Notes under the pieces: model-generated
Database searches by the model: none
Seen by the model: the letters and a program-made list of their open reading frames with translations, nothing else
What the model was told of the DNA's origin: nothing
In this document: positions 16,637 to 23,787 of the stretch, one piece after another
Layout of the letters: every line of letters starts with the position of its first letter
Position numbering within the stretch: the first letter of the stretch is position 1
Assembly (NCBI RefSeq): GCF_042646085.1
Contig: NZ_JBHRSZ010000002.1
Coordinates: forward strand, 310,001-374,000
Length of the DNA stretch: 64,000 nt
Direction: 5' to 3'
Source: Litoribrevibacter euphylliae
GTDB lineage: Bacteria; Pseudomonadota; Gammaproteobacteria; Pseudomonadales; Litoribrevibacteraceae
Program-made: the position numbers and the translations under genes

Positions 16637-16942
16637 ATGACGCGCAAAACCCTAAGAAAAGTACATATAGATGGTGAAGAATACGTTTGGGTAGCAAACT
16701 GTGATGATCTGTTTCTATACCCATTTAAAGATATGAACATCAGGGTATTCCGTGGTAAAGAAACAAAATCTATTTTATACATAGATGCCAATGCCTGGCA
16801 TTTTGAGTTAACTCCAAAACACATTAAAGACGCCATCAGCTATGCACTGTCAGCCGGTTGGCAACCATCAAAAGCTAACACAAGTATCTGTTTATCCAAA
16901 AATGAGAATGGCTATTTTGTAACGTCTAGCGGTCAAGATTAA
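16637..16942 (+). CDS. Hypothetical island protein B
   Basis: This is a 101-residue protein (MTRKTLRKVHIDGEEYVWVAN) with no recognised domain. It contains a strongly patterned centre (FLYPFKDMNIRVFRGKE, ILYIDANAWHFELTPKHI) suggesting a compact alpha/beta fold. There is no signal peptide or membrane segment. It lies 60 bases after gene A on the same strand and has no clear ribosome-binding site. Confidence 0.6.
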   Translation: MTRKTLRKVHIDGEEYVWVANCDDLFLYPFKDMNIRVFRGKETKSILYIDANAWHFELTPKHIKDAISYALSAGWQPSKANTSICLSKNENGYFVTSSGQD

Positions 16943-17038
16943 ACGTACGGACTAAACCACCGTTTCGACCTAAAGACAGCCACAACAAGTTTCGCTAGCA
17001 TTCACCATCTAATAAAACGTTAGGTGTAATAGAGAACC

Positions 17039-17569
17039 ATGAACAAATATAGCCTAGACAAATATCCATCTTCTTTATACTTGGAAGCATTCAATTCTTC
17101 CGAGGTGAAAATAATCCCTTACCAAGAAGAAGGCTTATATCGTATTCACAAGGGTAAAAAAACTAAGATTGCCAAGGAAAACCGAGGGTATACGATGACC
17201 CAACTTGAGCAGATGCGTCAAAGAGGCATAGTAGAAATATACCTTTCAGAGCATGCGGAGCATGGATTTTGTGAAATAGGGCCAGAAGATAGGTCATTTG
17301 AAGTAATACTAGAAGCACACAATGGATCTGTTGAAAAACAGATTATAGAGAATGCTAAAGCCATCATATCTCGAATAGCTGAAATGGATACAGAAGCCCG
17401 AGATAGAACTTATAACCCTCAAGATAATTACGAAGAAGAGCTTGCTTATATTGTTATCAAACTCGATAAAGTAGAACTACATTACTTCGCTACAACAGTG
17501 AATACTGAATGGGGAGTCTATTTCAAGAAGAAAGAAGATAACCACTGGCATTATGAGGGCTTGGGTTGA
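17039..17569 (+). CDS. Hypothetical protein paired with the endonuclease V-like gene
   Basis: This 176-residue, AT-rich gene overlaps the following endonuclease V-like gene (TGATG), so the two are probably translated together. The product is charged and soluble, with a C-terminal beta-rich segment (ELAYIVIKLDKVELHYF, then TEWGVYFKKKEDNHWHYEG) of the sort seen in immunity-type proteins. I do not recognise a family. The heptamer GTTAGGT, a perfect GTTRRRY box, lies 13 bases before the start codon. Confidence 0.65.
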   Translation: MNKYSLDKYPSSLYLEAFNSSEVKIIPYQEEGLYRIHKGKKTKIAKENRGYTMTQLEQMRQRGIVEIYLSEHAEHGFCEIGPEDRSFEVILEAHNGSVEKQIIENAKAIISRIAEMDTEARDRTYNPQDNYEEELAYIVIKLDKVELHYFATTVNTEWGVYFKKKEDNHWHYEGLG

Positions 17570-18108
17570 TGATATTAGCAGTTGATGTCCAATATGATGA
17601 TAAGTCAGCATTTGTAGCTGGAGTATTATTCGATGAATGGAACGCCGAAGAGCCAACAGCCGAGTACATATCCCATTTGCATGAAATAGAAGAATATGTA
17701 CCGGGTAATTTTTACAAACGGGAATTACCCTGTATCTTAAAGCTGTTAAATGAACATAGATTGGAGCCTACTTGTATTTTGGTTGATGGCTACGTTTATC
17801 TTGATGGAAAACAAAAGCCAGGACTAGGTAAAAAGCTATTTGATACTCTGGAGAAAAAAATTGAGATAATTGGAGTAGCAAAGAGAGGCTTTTCAGGTAT
17901 AAGTTCGAAGTATGAAATACTTAGAGGAGAAAGTGAAAAACCTCTATACATCACTACAACAGGTGAACTAGAAATAGCCAAGAATAAAGTATTGAGCATG
18001 TGTGGTAACTATCGTATTCCAGCTTTATTGAAGCGTGCAGATCAACTTTGCAGAGAAGCAGCTAACAAATCAAAGCACATGAACGACGTAAACGCCGCCG
18101 GTAATTAA
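17569..18108 (+). CDS. Endonuclease V-like protein
   Basis: The 179-residue product resembles deoxyinosine 3'-endonuclease (endonuclease V, Nfi), which nicks near deaminated adenine or, in some organisms, inosine in RNA. Recognisable blocks are LAVDVQYDD with the first catalytic Asp (about D6), YVPGNFYKRELPCIL with the Glu (about E52), ILVDGYVYLDG with the next Asp (about D73), GLGKKLFD and IIGVAKRGF. The usual VDGHGxxHPR block reads VDGYVYLDGKQKPG, so its histidines are missing. The ATG at 17569 fits the overlap better than the TTG just before it. Confidence 0.75.
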   Translation: MILAVDVQYDDKSAFVAGVLFDEWNAEEPTAEYISHLHEIEEYVPGNFYKRELPCILKLLNEHRLEPTCILVDGYVYLDGKQKPGLGKKLFDTLEKKIEIIGVAKRGFSGISSKYEILRGESEKPLYITTTGELEIAKNKVLSMCGNYRIPALLKRADQLCREAANKSKHMNDVNAAGN

Positions 18109-18128
18109 CATAAAATACAAAAAAGAAA

Positions 18129-18503
18129 ATGACCACCGACCAATACTTCCTTAAAGGAAAATACACATTAACCACCCTCCCCCATGAAATGAAAATGTCT
18201 CACTGGGTATATGCCCCGGTGCTGCGACATACCGAAACCAACGAACACATACTCAACCTAGCAGGCAACGTCTGGGATCTACGCTCCGCCAAAGAATCGC
18301 AAGACACCATCATCTTACAACTGGCCCGTTACCCCGATGGCAGCAAAGACTACGAAATAAAAATTACCCCAAGAACAGAAACAGCCATCGTAAATGGCAC
18401 CCCTCACCCATTAACAAAACTAGCAGAGGTTCTGGATGCCATAACCCCCCCCCTAGCGCACATATCAGTTGAAAAGTTCACCCCTAACCTCATAAGGTGT
18501 TGA
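18129..18503 (+). CDS. Hypothetical island protein E with a poly-C tract
   Basis: This is a 124-residue soluble protein, unrecognised, with beta-rich pattern (HWVYAPVLRHTETNEHILNLAGNVWDL). Near the 3' end the coding sequence contains a run of nine C residues (about 18445-18453), encoding Thr-Pro-Pro. Slippage there would change the last 15 or so residues. A similar ATAAC-C8-TAG sequence lies at 23480-23494 in non-coding DNA. Confidence 0.6.
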   Translation: MTTDQYFLKGKYTLTTLPHEMKMSHWVYAPVLRHTETNEHILNLAGNVWDLRSAKESQDTIILQLARYPDGSKDYEIKITPRTETAIVNGTPHPLTKLAEVLDAITPPLAHISVEKFTPNLIRC

Positions 18504-18526
18504 AATTAACTAGGCTTCAGCATTGT

Positions 18527-18592
18527 ATGCCGCACAATACAAAACAGGACACACGACACACCGTCGTAGAACGAACCGTTAGAGATATGTAG
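18527..18592 (+). pseudogene. 3' remnant of a gene related to 20332-20502
   Basis: A 21-codon frame here ends with the same sequence found at the end of the small gene at 20332-20502. A 25-base block (18547-18571 against 20463-20487) is identical except for two positions and encodes RHTVVE against RHPVVE in the same frame. The upstream two thirds of the gene are absent. It contains a palindrome ACGAC...GTCGT. I read it as a truncated duplicate. Confidence 0.5.
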
Positions 18593-18596
18593 AGAA

Positions 18597-19187
18597 ATGA
18601 GTATTATCGAAGATATTAAGAAACTTGAATCTGCAGAAGACTCAATTTATGGAACCTCCTATAGAGGAGCTGCAATTTTGAGAGATGGAACTGAAATTCC
18701 ATGTCTAATATTTAAGTCAAAACAAAAAATTGTTGATCTAGCGAAGCGAAGAATAAAAGAAGAATTGAATGGAAATGGACGTTTAGGTGGCGATGATCCT
18801 TACGGACAAATCGTCACAGTGTTCGCCGCCGGAGGAAACAAAGTAAACGATTATGATATATCTAAAGTAATCCCATCAAGGTACGCAATTCCAGACGCTC
18901 TTCGTTCAAAAATCCACGGGGAAACGTTCATGGGGTGGACGGGCTGGGTATTTGAAATGAACGATGGCAAGCTATTTCAATTTGGCTCAGCGTTTTCATT
19001 TGATTATTTCGATATGCCCAAAGGCTATGATTTTGACGATGTAAAAGAAGTTCATAACCATTCATATCTAAATGATTCCGGCAAGCTATGCAAATTACGC
19101 CAAGGCGCTTTTCCTCCAGAGGACTATAAACTTGAAAACGTATTCAGGGAAAAAGTTTCGTTCGAGTGCGCAATAGATGGAATCTAA
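18597..19187 (+). CDS. Hypothetical island protein G
   Basis: This is a 196-residue soluble protein of unknown family (MSIIEDIKKLESAEDS). The middle part, with FMGWTGWVFEMNDGKLFQFGSAF, suggests a beta-rich fold. There is no signal peptide or membrane segment. The sequence GTTAGAG at 18578-18584 lies just upstream and GTAGAGA precedes the ATG. Base composition is AT-rich compared with the chromosome around the island. Confidence 0.62.
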   Translation: MSIIEDIKKLESAEDSIYGTSYRGAAILRDGTEIPCLIFKSKQKIVDLAKRRIKEELNGNGRLGGDDPYGQIVTVFAAGGNKVNDYDISKVIPSRYAIPDALRSKIHGETFMGWTGWVFEMNDGKLFQFGSAFSFDYFDMPKGYDFDDVKEVHNHSYLNDSGKLCKLRQGAFPPEDYKLENVFREKVSFECAIDGI

Positions 19188-19262
19188 TAAACCAGCCAAC
19201 TTCACGCCGTTAACGCTGGACTCATCAAGTAAGCCAATTAATGAAGAGTTGAAAAAAAAACA

Positions 19263-19481
19263 GTGATCGACTCAAGCACCCCCCTAATAGGTCATTGGAA
19301 ATCCGCTGATGCCTTCGACGACGTGGTTATAACCACAACACCAAAACAGAACGGTAGGCTAATAAAATATAGATTTTTACTTCAATCCGAAGGCACGGTT
19401 AATGTAACCTACACATTCAGTGGCCAAGAAATATGGCAGAAACAAACAACCTCACCATCAACGCAGCCAGACCAAACGTAG
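19263..19481 (+). CDS. Internally deleted paralogue of small island protein A
   Basis: This 72-residue frame starts with GTG and repeats the N-terminal block (STPLIGHWKSADAFDDVV) and the C-terminal block (GRLIKYRFLLQSEGTVNV) of the gene at 16277-16576. The central 35 residues are missing: the copy jumps from TPKQN straight to GRLIK. The missing piece is 105 bases and keeps the frame. The last stop differs, so the tail runs on to TSPSTQPDQT. Loss of half the presumed barrel makes function doubtful. Confidence 0.6.
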   Translation: MIDSSTPLIGHWKSADAFDDVVITTTPKQNGRLIKYRFLLQSEGTVNVTYTFSGQEIWQKQTTSPSTQPDQT

Positions 19482-19598
19482 ACATCAAATAAACAAACAT
19501 AACTCCAGATCTCAAAACGCTTTTAAACTGCATTGATCAACCTCCCCTCGCGGGCAGATTACCAAGGTTTAACACACACAAAACAGGAAGAAATAAAC

Positions 19599-20303
19599 AT
19601 GCCAAACAAGGAAAGTAACTACAGAGACGCCAGCAGCCTTACAAGCTGGGTAAGGTACAGCCTGTACGCTCAAATCGTCGTCGCCCTAATCATGATCGGC
19701 TCCAATTACCTCGAATACCAACTCCTGTCAGACTATCAAAATGGCGTATACACCTCCCAAGAACAAGCCGTTGCAGATGGCGAAGCCAGCGATCAAAGAC
19801 AACAAATGGTCGCTTATCTCTACTTCGCCGTATTCATTATCTCAGGCTTCCTGATTCTTCGATGGATTCACCGCTCAAACTATAACGCTCGACAACTCGG
19901 TGCCAAAGACATGAAGTTCACACCCGGCTGGTCGATCGGTTACTACTTCATACCCATATTAACCCTCTGGAAGCCCTACCAAGCCATGGAAGAAATCTGG
20001 AAAGCCAGCCACAACCCGAACGATTGGCAATCGGAAGAGGCAAGCTCAATACTCGGCCTTTGGTGGCTGCTCTGGATTATCTCAAACATACTTGGCCACA
20101 TCGTCTTTCGCATGTCCTCGTCCGCAAATGAACTGTCAGAACTCATGAACATTAACCTGATGTCGCAAGCCTTAGAGGTACTAACAATACCGCTAGTCCT
20201 TGTATTTCTAGCCATCGTAAACACAGTGTATGCAGCTCAACGCTCGGCCTACCAAAACGCCGACCAACCGATCCCGCAGCCCGCTGTAGCGGCCGCAGAA
20301 TAA
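19599..20303 (+). CDS. DUF4328 family membrane protein
   Basis: This is a 234-residue inner-membrane protein with about five hydrophobic segments. It contains the DUF4328 signature PGWSIGYYFIPILTLWKPYQAMEEIW split over a membrane helix and following loop. AGGAAG lies just before the ATG at 19599; a start at 19533 would add 22 polar residues without support. The function of the family is unknown. It ends with an Ala/Pro-rich tail (QPAVAAAE). Confidence 0.8.
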   Translation: MPNKESNYRDASSLTSWVRYSLYAQIVVALIMIGSNYLEYQLLSDYQNGVYTSQEQAVADGEASDQRQQMVAYLYFAVFIISGFLILRWIHRSNYNARQLGAKDMKFTPGWSIGYYFIPILTLWKPYQAMEEIWKASHNPNDWQSEEASSILGLWWLLWIISNILGHIVFRMSSSANELSELMNINLMSQALEVLTIPLVLVFLAIVNTVYAAQRSAYQNADQPIPQPAVAAAE

Positions 20304-20331
20304 CGCATTAAACGTCCTGAGCGAAAAAGTC

Positions 20332-20502
20332 ATGGATAAACAAGATATTCAACTAAAAATTCTCGCTCAGGCCGTTTACGAATTGCGCCTGCTCCTTAGT
20401 CATCACCTAGGGAGCACCGACAAAGCAATGGCCTGTGAAACGCTATCCGCACAAGACAAAAAGGACGCACGACACCCCGTCGTAGAAAGCACCATGACAT
20501 GA
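20332..20502 (+). CDS. Hypothetical small island protein F
   Basis: This is a 56-residue frame (MDKQDIQLKILAQAVYELR) that overlaps the next reading region. The N-terminal half is a likely amphipathic helix; the C-terminal half is polar. No family is recognised. The C-terminal coding sequence recurs at 18547-18571, where only the gene end survives, which supports it as a real gene that has been duplicated. Confidence 0.5.
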   Translation: MDKQDIQLKILAQAVYELRLLLSHHLGSTDKAMACETLSAQDKKDARHPVVESTMT

Positions 20503-20510
20503 AGGAAATC

Positions 20511-21065
20511 ATGAAAAAAATAATTAGCGCAACCCTCATCATGTTAGGTTTAAGCAGTCTAGTCGTAGCAGAAGAAAAACAATTTCCACCTGTACCAAGT
20601 TGGAAGCCAAGCTTTGCGTCATCCAATGAAAGCCAGCTGGAACGAATGGTTTACTACACCAATAAACAAAAAGATCTCGCACAGTTTTCAAACGGCACCA
20701 TAGTAATCCTTGAAGATAATCTAACGGATGAAAAGGCAAAGCAGTACGCAAAATCGGTTCTCTCAAAGATATATAACTACCACCCAGACATGAACCCCGT
20801 GCCAATGAAAGATGGCAACATCCTAGTCCAATACAACCACCCCGCATACAACGTTGTCCTTACAGACTTTACCAAACAACACATGGACACAATCAAATCG
20901 AAACATCTTGATGCCTTAGCAACCGAAGAAGTGTTGATCACTGGGTTAGGCCGCAATCAATTCGATGAATTTGGAATGCTCGCGTTATACGGCAGAACAT
21001 TCATGTTCATGGATGCTCAAAACCCAGAAGTTACTCATCTATATCGTAAAACATCATCAAACTAA
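20511..21065 (+). CDS. Hypothetical exported protein I
   Basis: From the ATG at 20511, behind GAAGGA, this encodes 184 residues with a clear Sec signal peptide (MKKIISATLIMLGLSSLVVA, cleaved before EEK). An ATG at 20499 is in frame but has no signal advantage. The mature part is soluble and unrecognised, probably periplasmic. It is the first of three consecutive genes (20511, 21092, 21933) with short spacers that may share a transcript. Confidence 0.62.
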   Translation: MKKIISATLIMLGLSSLVVAEEKQFPPVPSWKPSFASSNESQLERMVYYTNKQKDLAQFSNGTIVILEDNLTDEKAKQYAKSVLSKIYNYHPDMNPVPMKDGNILVQYNHPAYNVVLTDFTKQHMDTIKSKHLDALATEEVLITGLGRNQFDEFGMLALYGRTFMFMDAQNPEVTHLYRKTSSN

Positions 21066-21091
21066 CGGAAAAATAATCAGAGAACTAAGAC

Positions 21092-21892
21092 ATGGTAAGT
21101 CACTTTTCCACCATAGGTATGCCGATTGAGTCAGAAGAAGACATGTACAAACTTGCAGAACACGCGTCAGAACACGCAACGGAAATTCCCTGCAAGCATG
21201 GCCGCTACCTAAAATGGTCATCTCCTGAAGGCCCCGAATTATGGCTACTAGTTAACACCGACAACAACGTGATAGGAATGATTCCCTCATTTAGCGGTAA
21301 ATCCAAATTCCTAACCTCAATCACAGGCCTGGTTAACTTAGCAAACGATACCGCGTTCGAAGGATGCATACACGGTTGGGCCAACCCCACGGATGAAGAC
21401 CCAGAAAGTGGAGACTACCCATTTCTTTTTGAACTCATAAACAAAGGCGAATACGACGAACTTGAATACCCCTTTACAAGTGAAATCTCACTCTCAGCCT
21501 TTGCACACGAAATACACATCTACAGCTCTGAATCAGAATTCAACTCACACAAAACCGAAGAACCAAAATTTGCGGCAGAATCCTTCATCCCCTCAGGGCT
21601 ATTCGTAGAAGACGACGGAGAACCCGCACCCTATGCCATATTTACAGGAAGAGTCATCGAATCATCCGTCCAGACCAATCCCCTAACACACCAAACATAC
21701 CATTGGGCACTCGTAAAAACCCTGGGTGGTGAAATCGACGTACTCATAGACAACACCCTAGTCGACAAACCGATCATTGAAGGCGGCATCCTCACAGGGT
21801 CATTCTGGATGAACGGAAAAATCCTAACGCCCAAACCGGCAAAAAAGAAAAACATATTCAACGTCATTTTTGGCGGTAAATCGAACAAATAA
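21092..21892 (+). CDS. Hypothetical island protein J
   Basis: This is a 266-residue acidic soluble protein (MVSHFSTIGMPIESEEDMYKL) ending in a basic tail (KPAKKKNIFNVIFGGKS). No family is recognised. The central part has repeated beta-strand patterns (ELWLLVNTDNNVIGMIPSF, YAIFTGRVIESSVQ, WALVKTLGGEIDVLID). There is no signal peptide. Confidence 0.62.
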   Translation: MVSHFSTIGMPIESEEDMYKLAEHASEHATEIPCKHGRYLKWSSPEGPELWLLVNTDNNVIGMIPSFSGKSKFLTSITGLVNLANDTAFEGCIHGWANPTDEDPESGDYPFLFELINKGEYDELEYPFTSEISLSAFAHEIHIYSSESEFNSHKTEEPKFAAESFIPSGLFVEDDGEPAPYAIFTGRVIESSVQTNPLTHQTYHWALVKTLGGEIDVLIDNTLVDKPIIEGGILTGSFWMNGKILTPKPAKKKNIFNVIFGGKSNK

Positions 21893-21932
21893 ACCAACAT
21901 CGAAAAGTTAACAATCAGGTATCAAGAAACTC

Positions 21933-22340
21933 ATGAAAGTAATCTCTATCTTTATAATTGCCATTATGCTCCAAGGTTTCACCCAGCCATTATCAGTGCG
22001 TCATCACCTGCCTGGTAAGTGGGATTGGCAGACGTTGGAAGACAGCTGTGGCAGCACCGCACAGACCTACAGTTTTTCCAAAGACGGACAAAGGATTATC
22101 TTAACAGCGCCATCGCCGTTGACTTTAGATGGAACGTCAGAACTTAACCAAGTCGTGTACGAAATAATTGATGAGCGTCCATCGGTTATGCGAATGAAAG
22201 TAATAGGTGAAACGAGAACAACAGAAAATGGGGCACCTGTCGTTTGGGACTTAATATTAAAAGACAAAAATACATTTTGTTGGCATAGAACCGATTGGCC
22301 AGCAGGCACCTGTACGCAAGATTTAAATAAGTGCGAATGA
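21933..22340 (+). CDS. Hypothetical exported protein K
   Basis: This 135-residue protein has an N-terminal signal peptide (MKVISIFIIAIMLQGFTQPL). The mature part starts with HHLPGKWDWQTLEDSCGS, a pattern of small secreted beta-barrel proteins in which a Gly-x-Trp motif opens the barrel. Three cysteines near the C-terminus (CWH, TCTQD, KCE) and one near the start could form disulfides in the periplasm. No specific family is recognised. Confidence 0.58.
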   Translation: MKVISIFIIAIMLQGFTQPLSVRHHLPGKWDWQTLEDSCGSTAQTYSFSKDGQRIILTAPSPLTLDGTSELNQVVYEIIDERPSVMRMKVIGETRTTENGAPVVWDLILKDKNTFCWHRTDWPAGTCTQDLNKCE

Positions 22341-22408
22341 ATACCTTAAAACAATCCACCGGCCCAAACCACATGAACTAACCATTAACTAACAGGAAGT
22401 TAGACGTC

Positions 22409-22957
22409 ATGTTATTCAAACTTGGCAACCTAGATAATCAAGTAGAAGTTTACTGGGACAACCTCTACCAAATCGAAACGTACCCCGGCTTTTCCCGCCT
22501 GCTTATTGGATGCAAATCCAAAGAAATCCCCCTAATTCTTCAATTCTGTAAAGAAATGGAAGGGCCGTTTGCTGTTTTACACGTACTACTGATGTCCCGG
22601 TTAGGCAAAGAACCAGGCCGCTACCAAAGCCCATACCCTATGTCCTATGAAGAACTGGAACTCTTCCTATATGAACACCAAGAATATTTTGAACAAGACG
22701 GAAGACACCACCTTTGGGTCTTATCCGTCTCAGGAGAAGGTCAATTTATTTTTGACAACCACAACTATATCTACGCCTATGGAAATACCGAATCCTATCT
22801 CACCACCCTAGCAAACTCAGGCTTTACGGAAGGTGACATTAGAATTCCTGATCCGCACTGTCATAACTACCACTCAGAATACGATGATAAAGAACAAGCC
22901 GTGCATAACGCCTTCGACTGGCTGTATTCACCATTGCAAGAAGGCGATGACCCATAG
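22409..22957 (+). CDS. Hypothetical island protein L
   Basis: This is a 182-residue soluble acidic protein (MLFKLGNLDNQVEVYWDNLYQ) resembling in composition the immunity-type proteins common in accessory regions, but no family can be named. The GTTAGAC heptamer, a perfect GTTRRRY box, lies 3 bases before the ATG at 22399-22405, inside a small hairpin CTAAC/GTTAG. The stop codon is followed by a 10-base direct repeat (TAGCCATTAA twice, 22955-22974). Confidence 0.6.
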   Translation: MLFKLGNLDNQVEVYWDNLYQIETYPGFSRLLIGCKSKEIPLILQFCKEMEGPFAVLHVLLMSRLGKEPGRYQSPYPMSYEELELFLYEHQEYFEQDGRHHLWVLSVSGEGQFIFDNHNYIYAYGNTESYLTTLANSGFTEGDIRIPDPHCHNYHSEYDDKEQAVHNAFDWLYSPLQEGDDP

Positions 22958-23018
22958 CCATTAATAGCCATTAAACAAAGGCATCGACTCCCCAGGCGTG
23001 ATAAGTATTGGTACTCCA

Positions 23019-23471
23019 ATGTTTGGATTTAAAAAGAAAAAAACACCCACTGAACTTAAATTTGAAGAACAAATTGATGGCATAGAAGTGGATCTATTGT
23101 TTGGTGATCTTCCCACCTACATGGATAAGCTACAACCGTCTCTCGACGCTCTCAGCAGAGAAGAGAAATTTGCCCTAAACGACAAAGGCTTTCATACGGC
23201 CAAGCTCAACAAAACAGAAACACACAAAATATTATCGCTTTGGTTTGCTCTGGAAAAGGGCATGTCCATGAGGTGTTTCTCACCAGGCTATAGAATAAAA
23301 TTTCTGTCAGACCAACAGATCGTTAAAACCGCCTCAATATGCTGGCAATGTAACCATATAAAGCTAGTCGATGCATCAGGCACAGAGAACTGGTTCTCCT
23401 TTAACGGTGCCACCCAAACAGCACAAGATTTACTGGCTAAGTGCCGTAGTGCCATTGAAAGCGAATTATAA
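23019..23471 (+). CDS. Hypothetical island protein M
   Basis: From the ATG at 23019 this encodes 150 residues beginning MFGFKKKKTPTELKF; a GTG at 22998 would add seven residues. It is a soluble protein with no recognised family. A Cys pair in CWQCNH near residue 108 might bind metal, but it is a single pair. It is the last plus-strand gene before the right end of the island. Confidence 0.58.
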   Translation: MFGFKKKKTPTELKFEEQIDGIEVDLLFGDLPTYMDKLQPSLDALSREEKFALNDKGFHTAKLNKTETHKILSLWFALEKGMSMRCFSPGYRIKFLSDQQIVKTASICWQCNHIKLVDASGTENWFSFNGATQTAQDLLAKCRSAIESEL

Positions 23472-23545
23472 CAAAGTGATAACCCCCCCCTAGTGAATTT
23501 GACCACTAATCCAACTGAGCTTAGTGATCACGTCAAACAAAATAG

Positions 23546-23770
23546 TTAATCTTCCTGCCCGTCAAGTTGGAACAAATATCCTTCGCCTGTTTCCTTTGAG
23601 GCTAGGGCTATAATGTCATCATATTCGATAGCTAACTCTAGGTTCTCATGAGAAAACTTTGCCGCAAAAATAATTCGTTCTTCTTGCCATGAAAACGAGC
23701 GTATTGCCTTTGGAGATATATCCAATAAGAGCTGCCCTTCAGGGCTCAAATAGTCCTCGTGGGGAGGCCA
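23546..23770 (-). pseudogene. Truncated SspB-like gene (C-terminal half) at the island end
   Basis: The last 70 or so codons on the minus strand resemble the core of SspB, the ClpXP specificity-enhancing factor: EGQLLLDISPKAI corresponds to the family's DGQIVLNIAPRAV, and DDIIALASKETGEGYLFQ to the family's xAVLAIYARENGxGMxF. The N-terminal substrate-binding part is absent. Homology begins at the 19-base att core, whose minus-strand reading (WPPHED) is in frame with it. The acidic C-terminal tail with the ClpX-docking segment of normal SspB is also missing. Confidence 0.6.
23752..23770 (+). repeat. attR: second copy of the tRNA-Arg 3' end
   Basis: The 19 bases AGTCCTCGTGGGGAGGCCA are identical to positions 15922-15940 and in the same orientation. 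The bases on either side differ between the two copies, so the core is exactly this length. No other tRNA sequence is present here. The REC-EAL gene stop lies 17 bases beyond. Confidence 0.88.
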
Positions 23771-23787
23771 ACAGTTTATTATAGTTA

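Larger units (their letters stand above)
15922..23770 (+). mobile_element. tRNA-Arg genomic island without a visible integrase
   Basis: The segment is bounded by perfect 19-base repeats and contains about fifteen short genes, all on the plus strand except a truncated SspB-like fragment at the right end. Most are unrecognised, AT-richer than the flanking flagellar and chemotaxis genes, and separated by short spacers. No integrase, excisionase, relaxase, phage structural gene or plasmid replication gene is seen. It is therefore a decayed island or one mobilised in trans. Internal duplications suggest growth by gene duplication or cassette gain. Confidence 0.8.
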
